From assembly GCF_000208745.1 (NCBI RefSeq), contig NC_030850.1, positions 33,038,599 through 33,102,598 on the forward strand: a DNA stretch of 64,000 nt. Reading direction: 5' to 3'. The position numbers and the translations under genes were made by a program. The stretch is from Theobroma cacao. Lineage: Eukaryota; Streptophyta; Magnoliopsida; Malvales; Malvaceae. How positions within the stretch are numbered: the first letter of the stretch is position 1; each line of letters starts with the position of its first letter. This document shows, piece by piece, positions 1-12,487 of this stretch. The notes beneath the pieces were generated by a model. It ran no database searches, had not been told where the DNA came from, and saw nothing but the letters and a program-made list of their open reading frames with translations.

Positions 1-1140
1 TATTTTTAAGACTGCAGCAATTTTTGAATTGTGTTTTATTGACAAGACATAAGGAAATACATGTCTAGGCTGACATTATATGGATATACTTGGACATATA
101 TCTAATGTACAGAAAAAATATATAACAAAACTACTGGCGGTCTGGAGCAAAATGATCTATTTTGCATAGGAGTTGATGTAAATAGTACTCTTCTTTCTCT
201 TGATATACTGTAAATTTGAATAGAAATTGTAACCTGTACAGTCTTTTTTACTATACATGGATAGAATTCTTTCAATTGAATGTCGGAGCTTTTGAAGCAT
301 ACTTGATGGATTGTCTAGCCTGACGGCAATCGGTGGGTGTTGATAGTCTAGATGATAGAACCTGCTCATACTAGCTAATATAGCTCTGTGGCAGGCTCAA
401 TGCACTAATCCCTGTTGTTTTCTGTAATGAAATTGTAGCACAAAAATTCATATACGACCTGAAATAAAATTGGAGAAATCAAAATCATCTTCCACAAGCA
501 GCAAAGGACAAGGGTTAGGCAGATCTTATACCGCATCAGGTGGCCTTTTTCATTTATGTTGAAAAAAGCCACACACCTACTTTCAACAATTTGTGCATCA
601 TTTGGCTTTTGACAATGAAATTTTAGTCATCGGCTGAAAAGAACAAGGAAAATAAGAATTTTGAGTTGATATATCTAAAGTAGAATACTACAGTTCAGAC
701 TTGGAAGAATGGAAAAATAAGGCATAAAAAAGCAGTTAGGGTTTGTAAACCAGTGGATGTACCCTGGCAACTGAAAGGCAAGCAAACCCTTTCTGTTTAA
801 TTTTTCATTTCACTGCATCAAAAAAGTTTCAGCTTGTTCCAGGAATATGATCAGCAAGCAAAAGAGGCCATAACTTTGGAGAAAAGAGGCCAAATCAAGG
901 GCCATTCATTACTTAATGCTTCTTATCTAAGTCTATTTCAAAGGAGTTTTTAACTGCAGTTGTGCATGGTCCAGGAAAGTAAATAAGTCAATGTAGACAT
1001 ATAGTACACACACCTACACGAAAAGTCTCGTGAGCTGCAAGTCTTAAAATTAAACATGAAAGGAAATAAGATAAGGGGGGACAATTAGAAATTGCACGCA
1101 ACAACATATTTCCTTGGTTAATTGCATGCAATAGCGCAAG
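1..1140. other. Intergenic / LHY 3' flank, no firm gene
   Basis: This stretch lies 3' of the minus-strand LHY stop codon, so its right part should hold the LHY 3' UTR. A 70-codon minus-strand open frame at 157-369 begins Met-Ser-Arg-Phe-Tyr and is preceded by a CTAG that could act as a splice acceptor. It could be the last exon of an upstream gene, but I do not recognise it. No RNA gene or strong repeat is visible. Confidence 0.5.
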
Positions 1141-4100
1141 TCAAGTTGAAGCTTCCCCTTCCAAGCGTATCCTCTTGGGACCTTTCTCTTCACCTTGACT
1201 GCCGGCGTTCATCACTTTGTTTTCCTTGGCTTCCACAGAACACCTTTTGTACGGTTTAAATCCTGTTCGGCGGGCCTTAAGCTTTGCATGTTCCAGTCCA
1301 ATTGTCAGCAGGCCCTCTCCCACAATGTCCTCACCTCTTGACAAACCATTTTTCTCAACCCCTTGACGGTAAGAACAAGATCGCACTGTCTGGCTGTTGA
1401 GGTCTAAAGCTGATGTAGCTCCGTCTTTCTCATCTGAATTTTGTTTGTCATCCTCTACATTGTCCTTTTGCTGCCCCTTGTTCTTGCCGTCGTGTGGAGG
1501 AGAAAAGCTTTGTGGCAGTACCTCCCGGGAGAAGAGGGCTTGAAAAGCCAGTCGCCCCTGACCAAAAAGATACTAACAAATAAGTAGTGGAGCCAAAATG
1601 CGACAATATCAGAATACAATTAGAATATAATTAAGTTTAAGTTACATGGAAAAGCAGACACATTAACTCACCCCTTCAGACACTTCCTTCCAAGAATCAC
1701 TCGGGTTGCTACAGCTTCTACCACGACGATTACAACACTCAACTTGTGGATGATTTGCATCAGCTCCTTTTGCATCTTCCTTGTCTTTCTCATATTTTTC
1801 TAACGCATCGGTCTCCACCTCACTACTTGAAGGTGTATTGGAACCACATGAGGACCGATCAACTTGTTTTCTGTTTTTTGTTTTATTTGCATCCTGAGGC
1901 TCAGTTACTGCTGCTGCCTTCTCATCATCGGCTGCTTTCACTCCAGTATTTACTTTTGCATCTCCACACGCTTCAGAGTCTGATGATGATGAAGTAGGTG
2001 ATTTAGATGCTGAATGTTGAGCTTGCAAAGCTTCAGAGTATTCAGGGTCCAGTTGTTGATCCTGCATGGATAGATCTTGATCATTATTATCTTTTCTTTC
2101 CATCTTTGTAGCTGGAGCTTGCTCATTATCCATTGGAGGAACTGCAGCAGCGGATGCAAGAGCACAGGTAAAGCCAGTGTGCAGAGGAGCACATAAAGGA
2201 AGCAGTCCATGGGCAGCCCACCATGCAGTGGCAGCTGCTACAGTTGCAGCAGCAATAGCAGCCATACTTGGAGCAGGGTTCATTTGTCTAGATGGAAAAC
2301 CTCCTTGGCTGCATGCAGGAGAATCAGCAGAACTATCAACATTTGCATATGGCCAAAATGTAGCGGCAAAGCTTGCTGCAGCATGAGCAGCCGGATTCTG
2401 TAACAAAGTAGATGCAATGAGACTGGAAAAAGTGGAGGAGACATGTAGAAATGATCGATAGTCCTCTGGATTGGGGCAAACATGTGTAAAGGGAGGATGA
2501 AAAGTTGGAAATGCCTGATGAGTAGATCTTGGTGCATTATTCTGATGTTCAGTAGTAGCAGATGCAGCTGGATTTGCAAACAGGTTAGTTTGTCCATGAA
2601 CATCTCCCATAGGGTGAAATACAGAATCCTGAAATGGCATATCCAGGGAAGGATTTTGAGCACCTGTTCCCAGGCTTCCATCTAAGACATGCACAGCAAC
2701 ATGCCTAGGATAATTTTGAGTGGCTTGCGTCTCATCTGCACGTAAACCACCACCCACATCATCTTTTTTCTGGCCTTGAGCTGCTTTCTCATGTGAAGTG
2801 CAAGAATTATCCAAGTTTGAAGCCTTACTTGTACCATTATCCTGAATTGTCTGTTCGACGTTAAGTTTATCAGCGTCATAAATTTTTAATGTTCAAGAGT
2901 GACATAGGATTCATGTTTGTCATTATGATTTACTACCTCTTTTAGTGAAGGTACAAACTCCCTAAAAGTGCAAGAGTTTCTGAGTGCTGCTGATGTTGGT
3001 ATAGAATTCTTGTTCACGGAAGACACAGAAGAGCAGTTTGCTTCATGGAGAAGGGTAAAAACCTCAGAGCAACTATCATCTTGATTGTCTTTCAGATTTA
3101 TAGGCTTTTCATCTCCATTAGGTCTCTGACAAACAAGATACATATGATGCATAGATAAATAAAAAATGAAACATAATTAAGGAACATGAAGAATTTGATA
3201 CATGAACATAGGAAGAGAAATAAACCTCTGGAAGTGGTTCTTTCTCCAAGTCCAATACTTGTTTGCAACGCAAAGAAGATAATGGTGTTTCAGATTTTCC
3301 ATCCTTTGCTCCAACCTGTGCTGTGGTAGCAGCACCTATCTTTCGAGGATAAGGGTTGCTTGGTTTTCTTTTAGGGCGTGGAGGTGGAATTTCTATGTCA
3401 AGAGCTTGACCTATTGGAACACCTTTTGCGAGTGCCTCCTTCTCCAACTGAGAGTAGAATATCTGTCAGTAGTCTCAACTAAAATGAATACATAAAAAGA
3501 AAAACATTTCTACGTACTGATGGAGCCTATGTAACATCAATCATATCAAAGTACAACACTAAAATATACGATAGGAATGGAATAACTCAAGTTGGCATCA
3601 ATTAATTTATTTTCTCTGGAATTATTGTAGGAAAGGAGAAGAATCTTTTTTTCTCCTACGAATGCAAAATAGTAAGGCTAACCAGAATACTACAAAATAT
3701 TATCAGGAAATTAGAAGTCCACATATATAATTGCTCTAACATCTACTTATATCTCATACTGGAGATTCATACAAAATGTTATACGCCTATTATCAGTTAT
3801 ATGGCCTGTCTTATAAATTATATTTCTCTCCTTCTCACCAAATAATTAGAATCCATCAGCCAATTTTGTAGAAGATTAACACATTCTTATCTATTCTCCC
3901 TTCAAAAAGTGATAGACAATTGTGTCCTTTAAATCAGGTAAGCTCATTCCAATACATGAATCCTGTAAACAATCTTTAATGAGTTATCTACATTTTTCAG
4001 TCCTTTAAATCTGTCACGTGTTCTCGAGACACACCTGTGCAATATAACATTGACTGTCATACACATACAAACGAGCCACAGTTGAACATACATACACGAA

Positions 4101-7088
4101 CATTGGCTAAATAAAAAAAGGGGGCTGGTTTAGCCAAGCAGTCTTATTAGGAGAAAACTTCAAAGTATAAGTTAAGAGGGAAAGAGGGAAGTAGTCTATT
4201 AAGATAAAAAGAAAATTACTGGTAGTTTCTTAAAAATCACAGTTTTAGTTCTGCATAAATAAGTTTAATCTTTCATAATGCCAACTTATCCTTATAATCT
4301 GAATCAAACCATCCACAATGTTCTTTGTCAAGTAAAATCAAGATCCTTAAAATGTCATGGTCTGGACTGAAGAAAGAAATTCTCAAAGCATTAACCATAG
4401 TAAACTTGAGCAATCTTCATTTGCTTATCCTCCAGTTAAGAGTTATCAATCATAAGCTAATCATGATAAATCCGATGTTGCAAACTATTAACAACAGAAA
4501 ATGTGCATATTGTTTGTGAAATCAGTAAAGGTACTTTAAACTTAGACATGCTGTCTAAGAGAAATTTGAAAGGAAAAAAGTATTGCATTAACCATATAAC
4601 TTTAACTTTTATGTAATTGGCAGGTTACAGCCAATAACATGCAGGAAATAAGTCTTTAATATAGAAATCCAGTAAAATTTCGTAAGTGGTTCCCTTTATT
4701 GAAGATATATACCACGCTCACTAAAGAAGAACAATCTCTTCAAATGGACCTAATAGATGCATAACCTCAACGCTGACATCATAATTAGCTTTAAGGCCAA
4801 TCTAACACACATCCAAACAGCTGCTCCTAAGCTTGGCTGCAAATATTAAGGCACACTCATCTTTCTGATGGAAAGAGAAATATGTGGATCAGTATTATAT
4901 GTTCCTCATCACCAAACAGTGCCATTAGTTCTCTTGTCATAAATGATAAATCTTTATAGAAGCATGATACTCAACAACAAATAAGTAGCCTATCCTGCAT
5001 CCTAAACTCTCCCAATTCCCAGAAATGGAAGGAATGAAAAAGAAATTCATATTTTAGATCTAATGAGTATCCGATTCATACTAGGTAACTATTGCTAACA
5101 CATAAAGAGATTTCATACCACTAAATAAACACCTCAACCCACCCTAGAATCCAAACAAATTATATCTTACACCATAAGACACGTGACTTCCTTGCTAGCA
5201 CTAACTACTTCTCAATGGATTCCACCCTCAGATAAGGCCATATGAAGATCATATGGCATAATGGGATAAACATCTTCAAACACATCTTGAATCACAAAGA
5301 ACATCTTTTTGGTAAAAGTTCATCAAGACCTTCTGCTGGACAAAATATGAAACAACATAAAACTAATAAAATCCCACCACATATTGGAGACATATTGCAA
5401 ACTAGGCAATAAGATGCAGAAAAGACAAAATCCATTTGAAGATTGTCTTGAAGGGGTGTGAAACTTGCGACTATAAAAGGTTTAACAAATATGATCCTAA
5501 AATTAAAGGTTTACTCTGGGTGCAGATTCATTGTTAACCTTGGATGCTGATGAATTAAACTATTAGCATAGTCAAAACCTTGAGATAGTCTACACATGAA
5601 GGATAAACTAATTGGCATTGAGCCCTAACTGCCCATGCAGAACATATTACCCTTGGATGCTGTTGAATTCAATTTGTAGCAGAGCCAAAAACTAATCTAG
5701 CCATGAAGACATAGTAATTGGTCTCAGCCCAAACTCACAGCAGAGTGTCTCATAATGAGTGTAATTCACTCTCTATACATATTCAGCCTAAATGCTAGAG
5801 GGCTCTTATGTGCCAAAAGACCAAATATATTAAGTACAAAATTGCATAAAAATCTTACGAAATTCCTATGAGAAAGTTACCATTTATAACAACTTAAAAA
5901 ATGGAACACACTCCTTCCTTTCCTGACAGATCAGACTACAATGATCATGAAGCCTTTCTTGCACGCATCTAATGGCCAATCTCGTACAGAGACCAAATAA
6001 ATAGAGTTTTAATTGCTGACATCTCCACAACAATAAAACAAATTTGTGGAGAGGAGAAAGGCTATCACCCTAATTGTGGTAAGCTAAATTAGTACTATTA
6101 AGCAGCTTGGATGCTCATCTAACTCAAGATCGCTTCCTTTCTAGATAATAAATAATATCTGGTGCACTTCTTCACATAACTGGTTATAAATTTGATCATA
6201 CTGATATACGACTAATGTTTTTGACACAGAAAAGCTATGTATCTCTCATGTATTTGGTATTAACCCTTTCTCCTCATTCTGTTGCTTGTATATGCCCGGG
6301 GAACCCTCTTATGTTCTTTTTGTTGTTTTAATCAAAAAATTGCTTATATAAGCAAGGGGAAAAAACAGTATGAAGTACACAGATAAGAGAGAATAATCAG
6401 CATGATTTCCCAATCAATCAAATTGGTGCAATTGATGGATCAATATTTGATATATTTCAAGCAGAAACAAGAGTTAAGATGCAGAAATATACATTGAATA
6501 TAAGCATAAGCAAGAAGGCACCAATTGACCTTTGAAAAGAACTTTTGAGCATGACTCCTGATCTGCACAGCAGTCTTTGTTCCTATGTGTTCTGCACATC
6601 ATCAAGTAAACAAAAAAGAGAGGAGAAAAGACAGATCTCCAATTAAGATAAAAATATATAAAAGAAATTCATATGTCAGTCCTAACAGATATATCCAATG
6701 AATTTTAGCTCAACCCACAATAAAAATAGTTCTTAAAACACAGCACCAATTGAAATATTTTTGTTTCTCCACCCAAAAAAGATTCAAATCTGAAATGGAA
6801 AAACAAGTGAAAACCTTCAATGCGTTGCCAAGCTCGTCCATAGAGCTTCAAGGCCTCTAGGAACCTATTATGCTCCTCTTCGGTCCATCTTTCACGTTGT
6901 TTTGTAATAGTATAAGGCTTCCTAGTCTACCATTCAGCATAAAAATTCAACAGTTGAGATTGTAACAATAAAAGCTCCATTTTTACAATATCAACAGGTA
7001 TAAATTAAAAGAAAAAAGAGTTTAATGTCAAATAAATAATAATTAATACCTTAATAACGAGTTCTTCTCCAGAGGAGTATGTGTCCAT
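1141..7088 (-). CDS. LHY: LHY/CCA1-type circadian MYB transcription factor (with frame break)
   Basis: MYB-related repressor at the core of the plant circadian clock; the family acts in the nucleus and binds evening elements. Coding exons (minus): 7050-7088, 6815-6926, 6530-6591, 3226-3447, 1672-3125 and 1141-1557. All junctions are GT-AG with consistent phase. The single MYB repeat spans about residues 24-71, with the [20 protein letters not shown] helix region and the diagnostic SHAQKFFSK at 63-71, followed by the [16 protein letters not shown] segment typical of LHY. The C-terminal region is rich in Ser, Gln and Ala and ends in the conserved FKPYKRC block. The big exon is 1454 nt although both its boundaries are phase 0, so it cannot be read through: the upstream frame stops at 2886-2888 and the downstream frame resumes within a few codons. 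Restored length would be about 768 residues, normal for LHY. A candidate intron at 2851-2936 would also bypass the break. The 3.1-kb intron 3448-6529 follows the MYB exon. LHY rather than CCA1 is chosen from overall resemblance. Confidence 0.96.
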
Positions 7089-7950
7089 TGACAGGACCTG
7101 GGCAGCGGTAGTGCTGCTTCAAATCCTCTCCAACGAGCAATGGATAAAACACAAACCTCCTTTCATTTCTTTTGACATCCAATACTCCAAATAGCAAAGC
7201 CGTTTTTGAACTCCACAAAACCTGATGATAACTATTTACGACTGCAAAACACAAAAGCCAACAACAATTGATAGAGATCCGTCTCCGTTTTCTGTAACCA
7301 TTCCAATTAATGTTATTTTCTCAACATCATAAATATAGTTATTTTTAACATAACTGGTACTTTAGTTGATCACATGGTAAATTTTGTGATGAAATTTAAA
7401 TCTGTGGAAGATAAAAAAAAAAAAATTTAAGTATCCACCGTAACAGAGAGAAGAGACGGCTTCTTCGAAAGAACTTAAAAGAAAATTCCTTTATTCAGAA
7501 TCCTCACCAAAACGAACCCGTTGGCGCCAAAACCTTTCGAGAAATGAGAGAAAAGATTTAATTAGTCATCAACAACGCACTTCCACATAAGCTCCTCCGG
7601 TAAATGTAAGTTTTGCCGTTTTAACAGCTAAAAAGTAAGATTATATACAAAAGGAATTCTTTACCATCTGTTTGGTTGCCAAGAAAAAAAATATCAATCA
7701 CTTTTATTTTCTCCCTACTCAGCTTCGTATAGACAACATTAATTTAAACTCAGCCGAGTAGAGTTTTGAAGACAAGAATTACTTTGAGGGGGCAACCAAA
7801 CAGAGAGTAAAGAAGGAAAGCCCTAGAAATGCGGTGGAAATACCTTGAGAGGTAGCCATGGAGGATGAGAACTCTGAAAGCAACGATCATGCATGAAAAA
7901 AAGAGTTCACCAGAGACCAGTCGGAGAACTCATAGTTTCCGGCAATGAGG
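7089..7950 (-). promoter_or_regulatory. LHY 5' UTR with intron
   Basis: Upstream of the LHY ATG the minus strand reads into a likely acceptor (TTTTGCAG) that would begin a leader exon at 7241. A donor of the form CAAG|GTATTT ends another leader exon at 7844. A split 5' leader is usual for LHY/CCA1 genes, so I read 7089-7241 and about 7844-7950 as non-coding exons separated by a roughly 600-nt intron. The transcription start is not determinable from sequence alone. Confidence 0.6.
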
Positions 7951-8399
7951 AGATCGGAATCAACAGAAATGGAATACGGTTTTTTTTTTCTAGTAAGCAG
8001 AAAAGATTAGAAGAAAACTGAAGAAGAAGCAAAGCAAAGCAAAGCAACGAAGAAAGCAGCAGAGAAAGCCTTTTTTGGTGAGACCTAAAACACCAGAAAC
8101 TACAGTTTGGGAGAAGTATGGAGAAATCTCAGCCACTACAATTTCCTGGTGGATATATTTTTCTAGAAAATACAAAATTTAGGCAAGTTTTATTTGAGGC
8201 TGCGAAGGAGTGAACGGTAAACCGAACGGACAGATGCACTGGATGTTGCCAAGTGTCAGTAATTTAGTGGCTGAGATAAGTAAAGCCCACCCTTGCTCTT
8301 TTTCCCCTTTTTTTCTTTTTTTCTTTTTTGCATTTGGCCTGTTGCTTCCCATCTTCAAATCTCAGCCACAAGTTCCCATCCTGTGAGGTTAAGTCCGTA

Positions 8400-8545
8400 A
8401 AAGCGCCTCCAGCTGTGCCACGTGGGGCCCCGGTGACGTGGACTTTACTCCCTGCCGGTTTGTTCCGGTCGCTTCCGTACGGACTAGGATGAAAAAGCGG
8501 ATGGTGTTGCACCAGCGTGGCATGGGTTACCGGTACGTGGCGGTT
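8400..8545 (-). promoter_or_regulatory. LHY upstream regulatory cluster (G-box, TCP-type site, ACGT sites)
   Basis: A GC-rich segment about 1.3 kb upstream of the LHY ATG contains a perfect G-box CACGTG at 8419-8424. It overlaps GTGGGGCCC at 8422-8430, which fits the class I TCP consensus GTGGGNCCC. A TGACGTGG element follows at 8434-8441 and another ACGTGGC near 8534. G-boxes (bHLH/bZIP) and TCP sites (as bound by CHE at the Arabidopsis CCA1 promoter) are established inputs to this gene family. A 98-codon plus-strand open frame over this region (8438-8734) has no recognisable protein features and I treat it as chance. Confidence 0.5.
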
Positions 8546-8755
8546 TTGAGACAGATGTGGAGTCCGGTATCGTGCGGGTCAGAAGCACGAAGGGGAGTGG
8601 ATGTCAAGTGCGACGTTTGCGGTTCATGCGGTGCCGCGATGGTGTTGGGGATAAAATCATTTCGACTGTTGCAGAAGCTGATAAAAGTTGGAGTCGAAGC
8701 CACTGGATTTGAGAAGATAGCAGATCTACGGTGATGATCCTAGCAACGAACCCCC

Positions 8756-11700
8756 TATTTTCTTTTTCTCTTTTTTTGTCTTTTAAAGGATAAACGTCAA
8801 TTTTAACATTCATTGCATTGTAATGGAAGGAATTGGAGTCCTCCCACAAAATCATAAGTGAAAATAAACATTCATTGCATTCAATTGTGGGGTTTACTTA
8901 CAAGATCGACTTCTTTAATAGTTAAATTTTAGACTTTTTATCAAGTTTTTAATTTACATAAAAATTAAGATGTTACTTTTACAAAATTTAAATTATTCAA
9001 TTTTTTTATATTTTTCATGAAATTAATCAACGTGTCAATTGGATAACTACATATTATGAAAATTTATTTTTGAGTTATACATTTTCGAGACCCCTCTAAA
9101 TAATATTTTTATTGATTTATTTTCAAACACTTTATGTATTATAGATTTAAATAGTACAATTAATTTTGTTTTATTCTTTTCCCTATTTAAAAAATAATAA
9201 AAATAAGCTCATATCATTTTCCTTTTTTCGGGGTTCACATCATAAATAAGTGGCCTTCTATGGAACAAATTTACGAGGATGGGCTTCACCCTATGAATCA
9301 ACCCAAATTGATTGATTTGCCAATGTCGTCTATGCCGAACAAGGAAAAACAAAGGTTATATCCATGGGCCAACAACAACGCGAACACGAAGAACATGGAA
9401 AGCTCTGGAAAAAGGGATTGGATCAAAATCCATTACCCTAACACCCCCAACCAACAACGTGGCCATTTCCCCTTCCACCCAAATCTTCTTCTTTTCTCTT
9501 TGGATCGATCAAAAGTTCGTTTTTATATGCGTTTCTGGAAGAAGTAGAAGGAGCCAAATGGTCCTTTCAATAGGCACTTTGATTTCTTACCACAACTGTG
9601 AAGGAAAGTGACACAGTCATGTACCCCAATGGATTCTATTTTAATATTCTGAATTCTGAAATCCAAGCTCCATGCACTTGAAAGGATCATAATTGGAGAT
9701 GGGAGTTTTCGTGGCAATTGGAAAAGCTCTCCCCTGCTTTTGCTAACCAAAATTTGGATGAATTCAATTTCGGAAAATTGTGTGATGAGAAGAATCCAGC
9801 TCAATGTTGTACTTTTACCGAACACATCCTTAAAGGGAGAACGAGAAATCAACTCCCAAATGACACATCCAAACATTAGAATTTTAGCCATCTTTTGCTT
9901 TCGCCTAATCATATGACTTTGTCTGTTGTTAATTGCCATTTTAGGTCAAAAGTTGCTTGCAAATAATTATTTAATGCTTTCTAGAATATGTTCTTGAAAC
10001 TTTCTAACAAATAATGATCAAGACTTCCCTTGTTTTGATTTATACATATATATATATAAAACAAAAAAATTGCATTTTGCTTTTCTGATGCAAAATCAAA
10101 CAATTTCTTTGAAGCAGTAAAGTGAAACTTTTTTGGTATTGATGAAAAACAAAATTCACAATTTTATTTTTATATGGAACAAATATACATTAATCGATAT
10201 TCGATTATAACCCATATTTTATAATCAATCTAATATAATTTATGCTTTTTACTAGTTGTTAATTTTTCACTTTATATCAACAGCTTTTTAGGAAGTAAAT
10301 AGTGAAAAAAATGATAATGATATGGTTTACTTTAGAAAATTTTTTATGTAAACTTTTCATTAGTGTGCTATATCATTAATATATCAAAGGGAGCTAAAGC
10401 ACTTAGGTATAAAAAAATTAAAGTAAAGGTTTAATGATTATATATAAGAAATATATTTTATACGTTATCAGTGGAAATTTTTAAACTTTATAAAAGAGGT
10501 TAGAGGATTGTTATATATCTTATTAAGATATATTTTTTAAAATTTAATAAATTAATATAATGGAAAAACTCGTGATAAAATTTTAATTCTGCTCATGTTA
10601 GCACTGTTAGTATATTTTTAATTTTTCTCACTCTCTCTTTTCATAATCGAAAAAAACTGTGGTTACCTCTATTTTTTTTATTTTAACTAATCAATATTAC
10701 TATATCTTAATTTGTCTTTATATACCTACCTTGGAGGGGAGGTTCGTAGATTATATATTAATCAAGTTTGACCAAAGCACTTGGTTTTGTTCATTTTTAT
10801 GTTTTAATTTGCATTAAAATATGTGAATTAACCGAACAAGTTAGGCCCCCAAAATTTCTCAATTCCTCTAGAACACGTAAATTGATGAATGATGAAAAAT
10901 AAAAACTACCAACCGAGTTAGACAAATATTGTCAAGACACATGATCCAAAGCCAAAGCCAAGATAAGAAATTCGTCCAAAGGCAGCTGGTAGATGAACAA
11001 TTGAACACCTCCAACCTACAGTTCACCGCCTCCCCAGTTGCTGACGCGTGCTCTGGGTGACGAAGGCGCCGTGACGTTATTCCTTCACCTCCCCCCCTTC
11101 CTAAGCCCTGATGCAAAAGCTCCTTGTTTTATCGGGAAACTTTTCCTACTGGATGGTTTTCAAGATAAGAATTGTATTTCCTTTTGCAGAGCTCCCCGTA
11201 CTAGCTTTACTTCCTCTGCAACCTGTTGTTGCTCTCCACATTCAACGCTTCTTGGCGTTTACTGGATGGTTGTTTGTCTGCAGTTTGATATTTATTGTCG
11301 TAACAATTGAGATTAATTCTTGGCTACGTCCTTTTGTTAGTGTATGATTGTGCCTAGCTATGATTACAATTAAACAGCTTCTTGAGGTGTTTTTCTTCTA
11401 ATAAAGTTCGACGAGTTTTGCATGAACTCTAGCAAAATCGTATAGACTTTTCCAATGGTTAGCGTATCTTAAAAAGTTACATGAGAATAGCCCAACTTCC
11501 ATTTCTAGACTTTAGCGTCAGTGTTTATTACTGATAGGCATAGGGAAGAGAAGAAGGCTGCAAAAGGGGGAAAAAATGGCTCATCTCTTAGAAAAGATGG
11601 TTGTATAATACTAACTCTTTTAAGACTTTGTACAAAGATGGTTGTGTTTGAACATTTTGAGCTTCTGACTGAATCTTTTAGATTAGAAAAGATGGCTGTG

Positions 11701-12487
11701 TCATACTAACTCTTTTAAGACTTTGTACAAAGATGGTTGTGTTTGAACATTTTGAGCTTCTGACTGAATCTTTTAGATTATATTACTTGTCAACCCTTTG
11801 AAAAAGTTTATGCCAAGAATTTAGATCTCTGCATTTGTTGAGTATTTTGTCTTAATAATGGCATTGCAAAGATTTCTTGTCATTGAATAAGTGAAGTATA
11901 ATACCTCTTTTTCTTGAATCAAATTTGACAATGGAACCCTAGTGTGAATACTTCAGTCATACGTCAACTATACACTCTTGGATGACCATTTCTCCTATTA
12001 TATGTCTAGTAATTCGTAAGTATTTTGAACAGTAAATTTGGAGCAGTTCTGTACTTGTGTATTCAACGAGGAACCAGAGGACAGTTACAAAAGAGATGTG
12101 TTCCTCATTGCCAGCTAAATCCGTAAAGAGGCCTAATAAGGAATCGCCTTTTTCTGGAATCTCAGCAAACGTTTGCAGAGAGGATTTAGTTGCTAAATAA
12201 TAAAAAAAAACAACAAAGAATCTTGCTGGAAGAACCAAGCTATTTATATATAGTTCTGTAACTGCTGTCTGTTACCTTGAATATACAATCAGGCCATTAA
12301 TTTGGACTTATCTACTCTGATTTCCTTTTCCATCAATGGAGAAATTGAGGACCTCACCAAAAAGGTTAAGCCTGCAATTTCATAATTTCTAGGCCTTAGG
12401 GATCTATAAATTTGTTAGTTTACCATCATCAAAACCACCCCAGAAGTTGGACAAGGCAGGATACAAGTACTATCATCATCTCCTCCA
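8756..12487. other. Intergenic, gene-poor
   Basis: AT-rich DNA between the LHY promoter and the oxygenase gene. It holds short AT repeats and a 95-bp tandem duplication (listed separately). Open frames here (for example 9260-9611 and 11038-11347) are short, overlap in several frames and show no recognisable domain. The last 50 bases should be promoter and leader of the oxygenase gene. Confidence 0.5.
11588..11780. repeat. Tandem duplication, 2 x 95 bp
   Basis: The segment starting TTAGAAAAGATGG at 11588 recurs at 11683, and landmarks such as CTAACTCTTTTAAGACTTTG (11611 and 11706) and the terminal GAATCTTTTAGATTA (11671 and 11766) keep a constant 95-bp spacing. The two copies differ only by a few substitutions near their starts, so the duplication is recent. 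Confidence 0.9.

Noticed and set aside
1746..2685. Long open frames on the plus strand and other minus frames inside LHY
   Set aside because: These are shadow frames of the Ala/Ser-rich LHY exon, low in complexity and unsupported by any family resemblance.
8438..8734. 98-codon plus-strand open frame upstream of LHY
   Set aside because: It covers the GC-rich regulatory cluster, overlaps another frame on the opposite strand, and has no recognisable domain or conserved motif.
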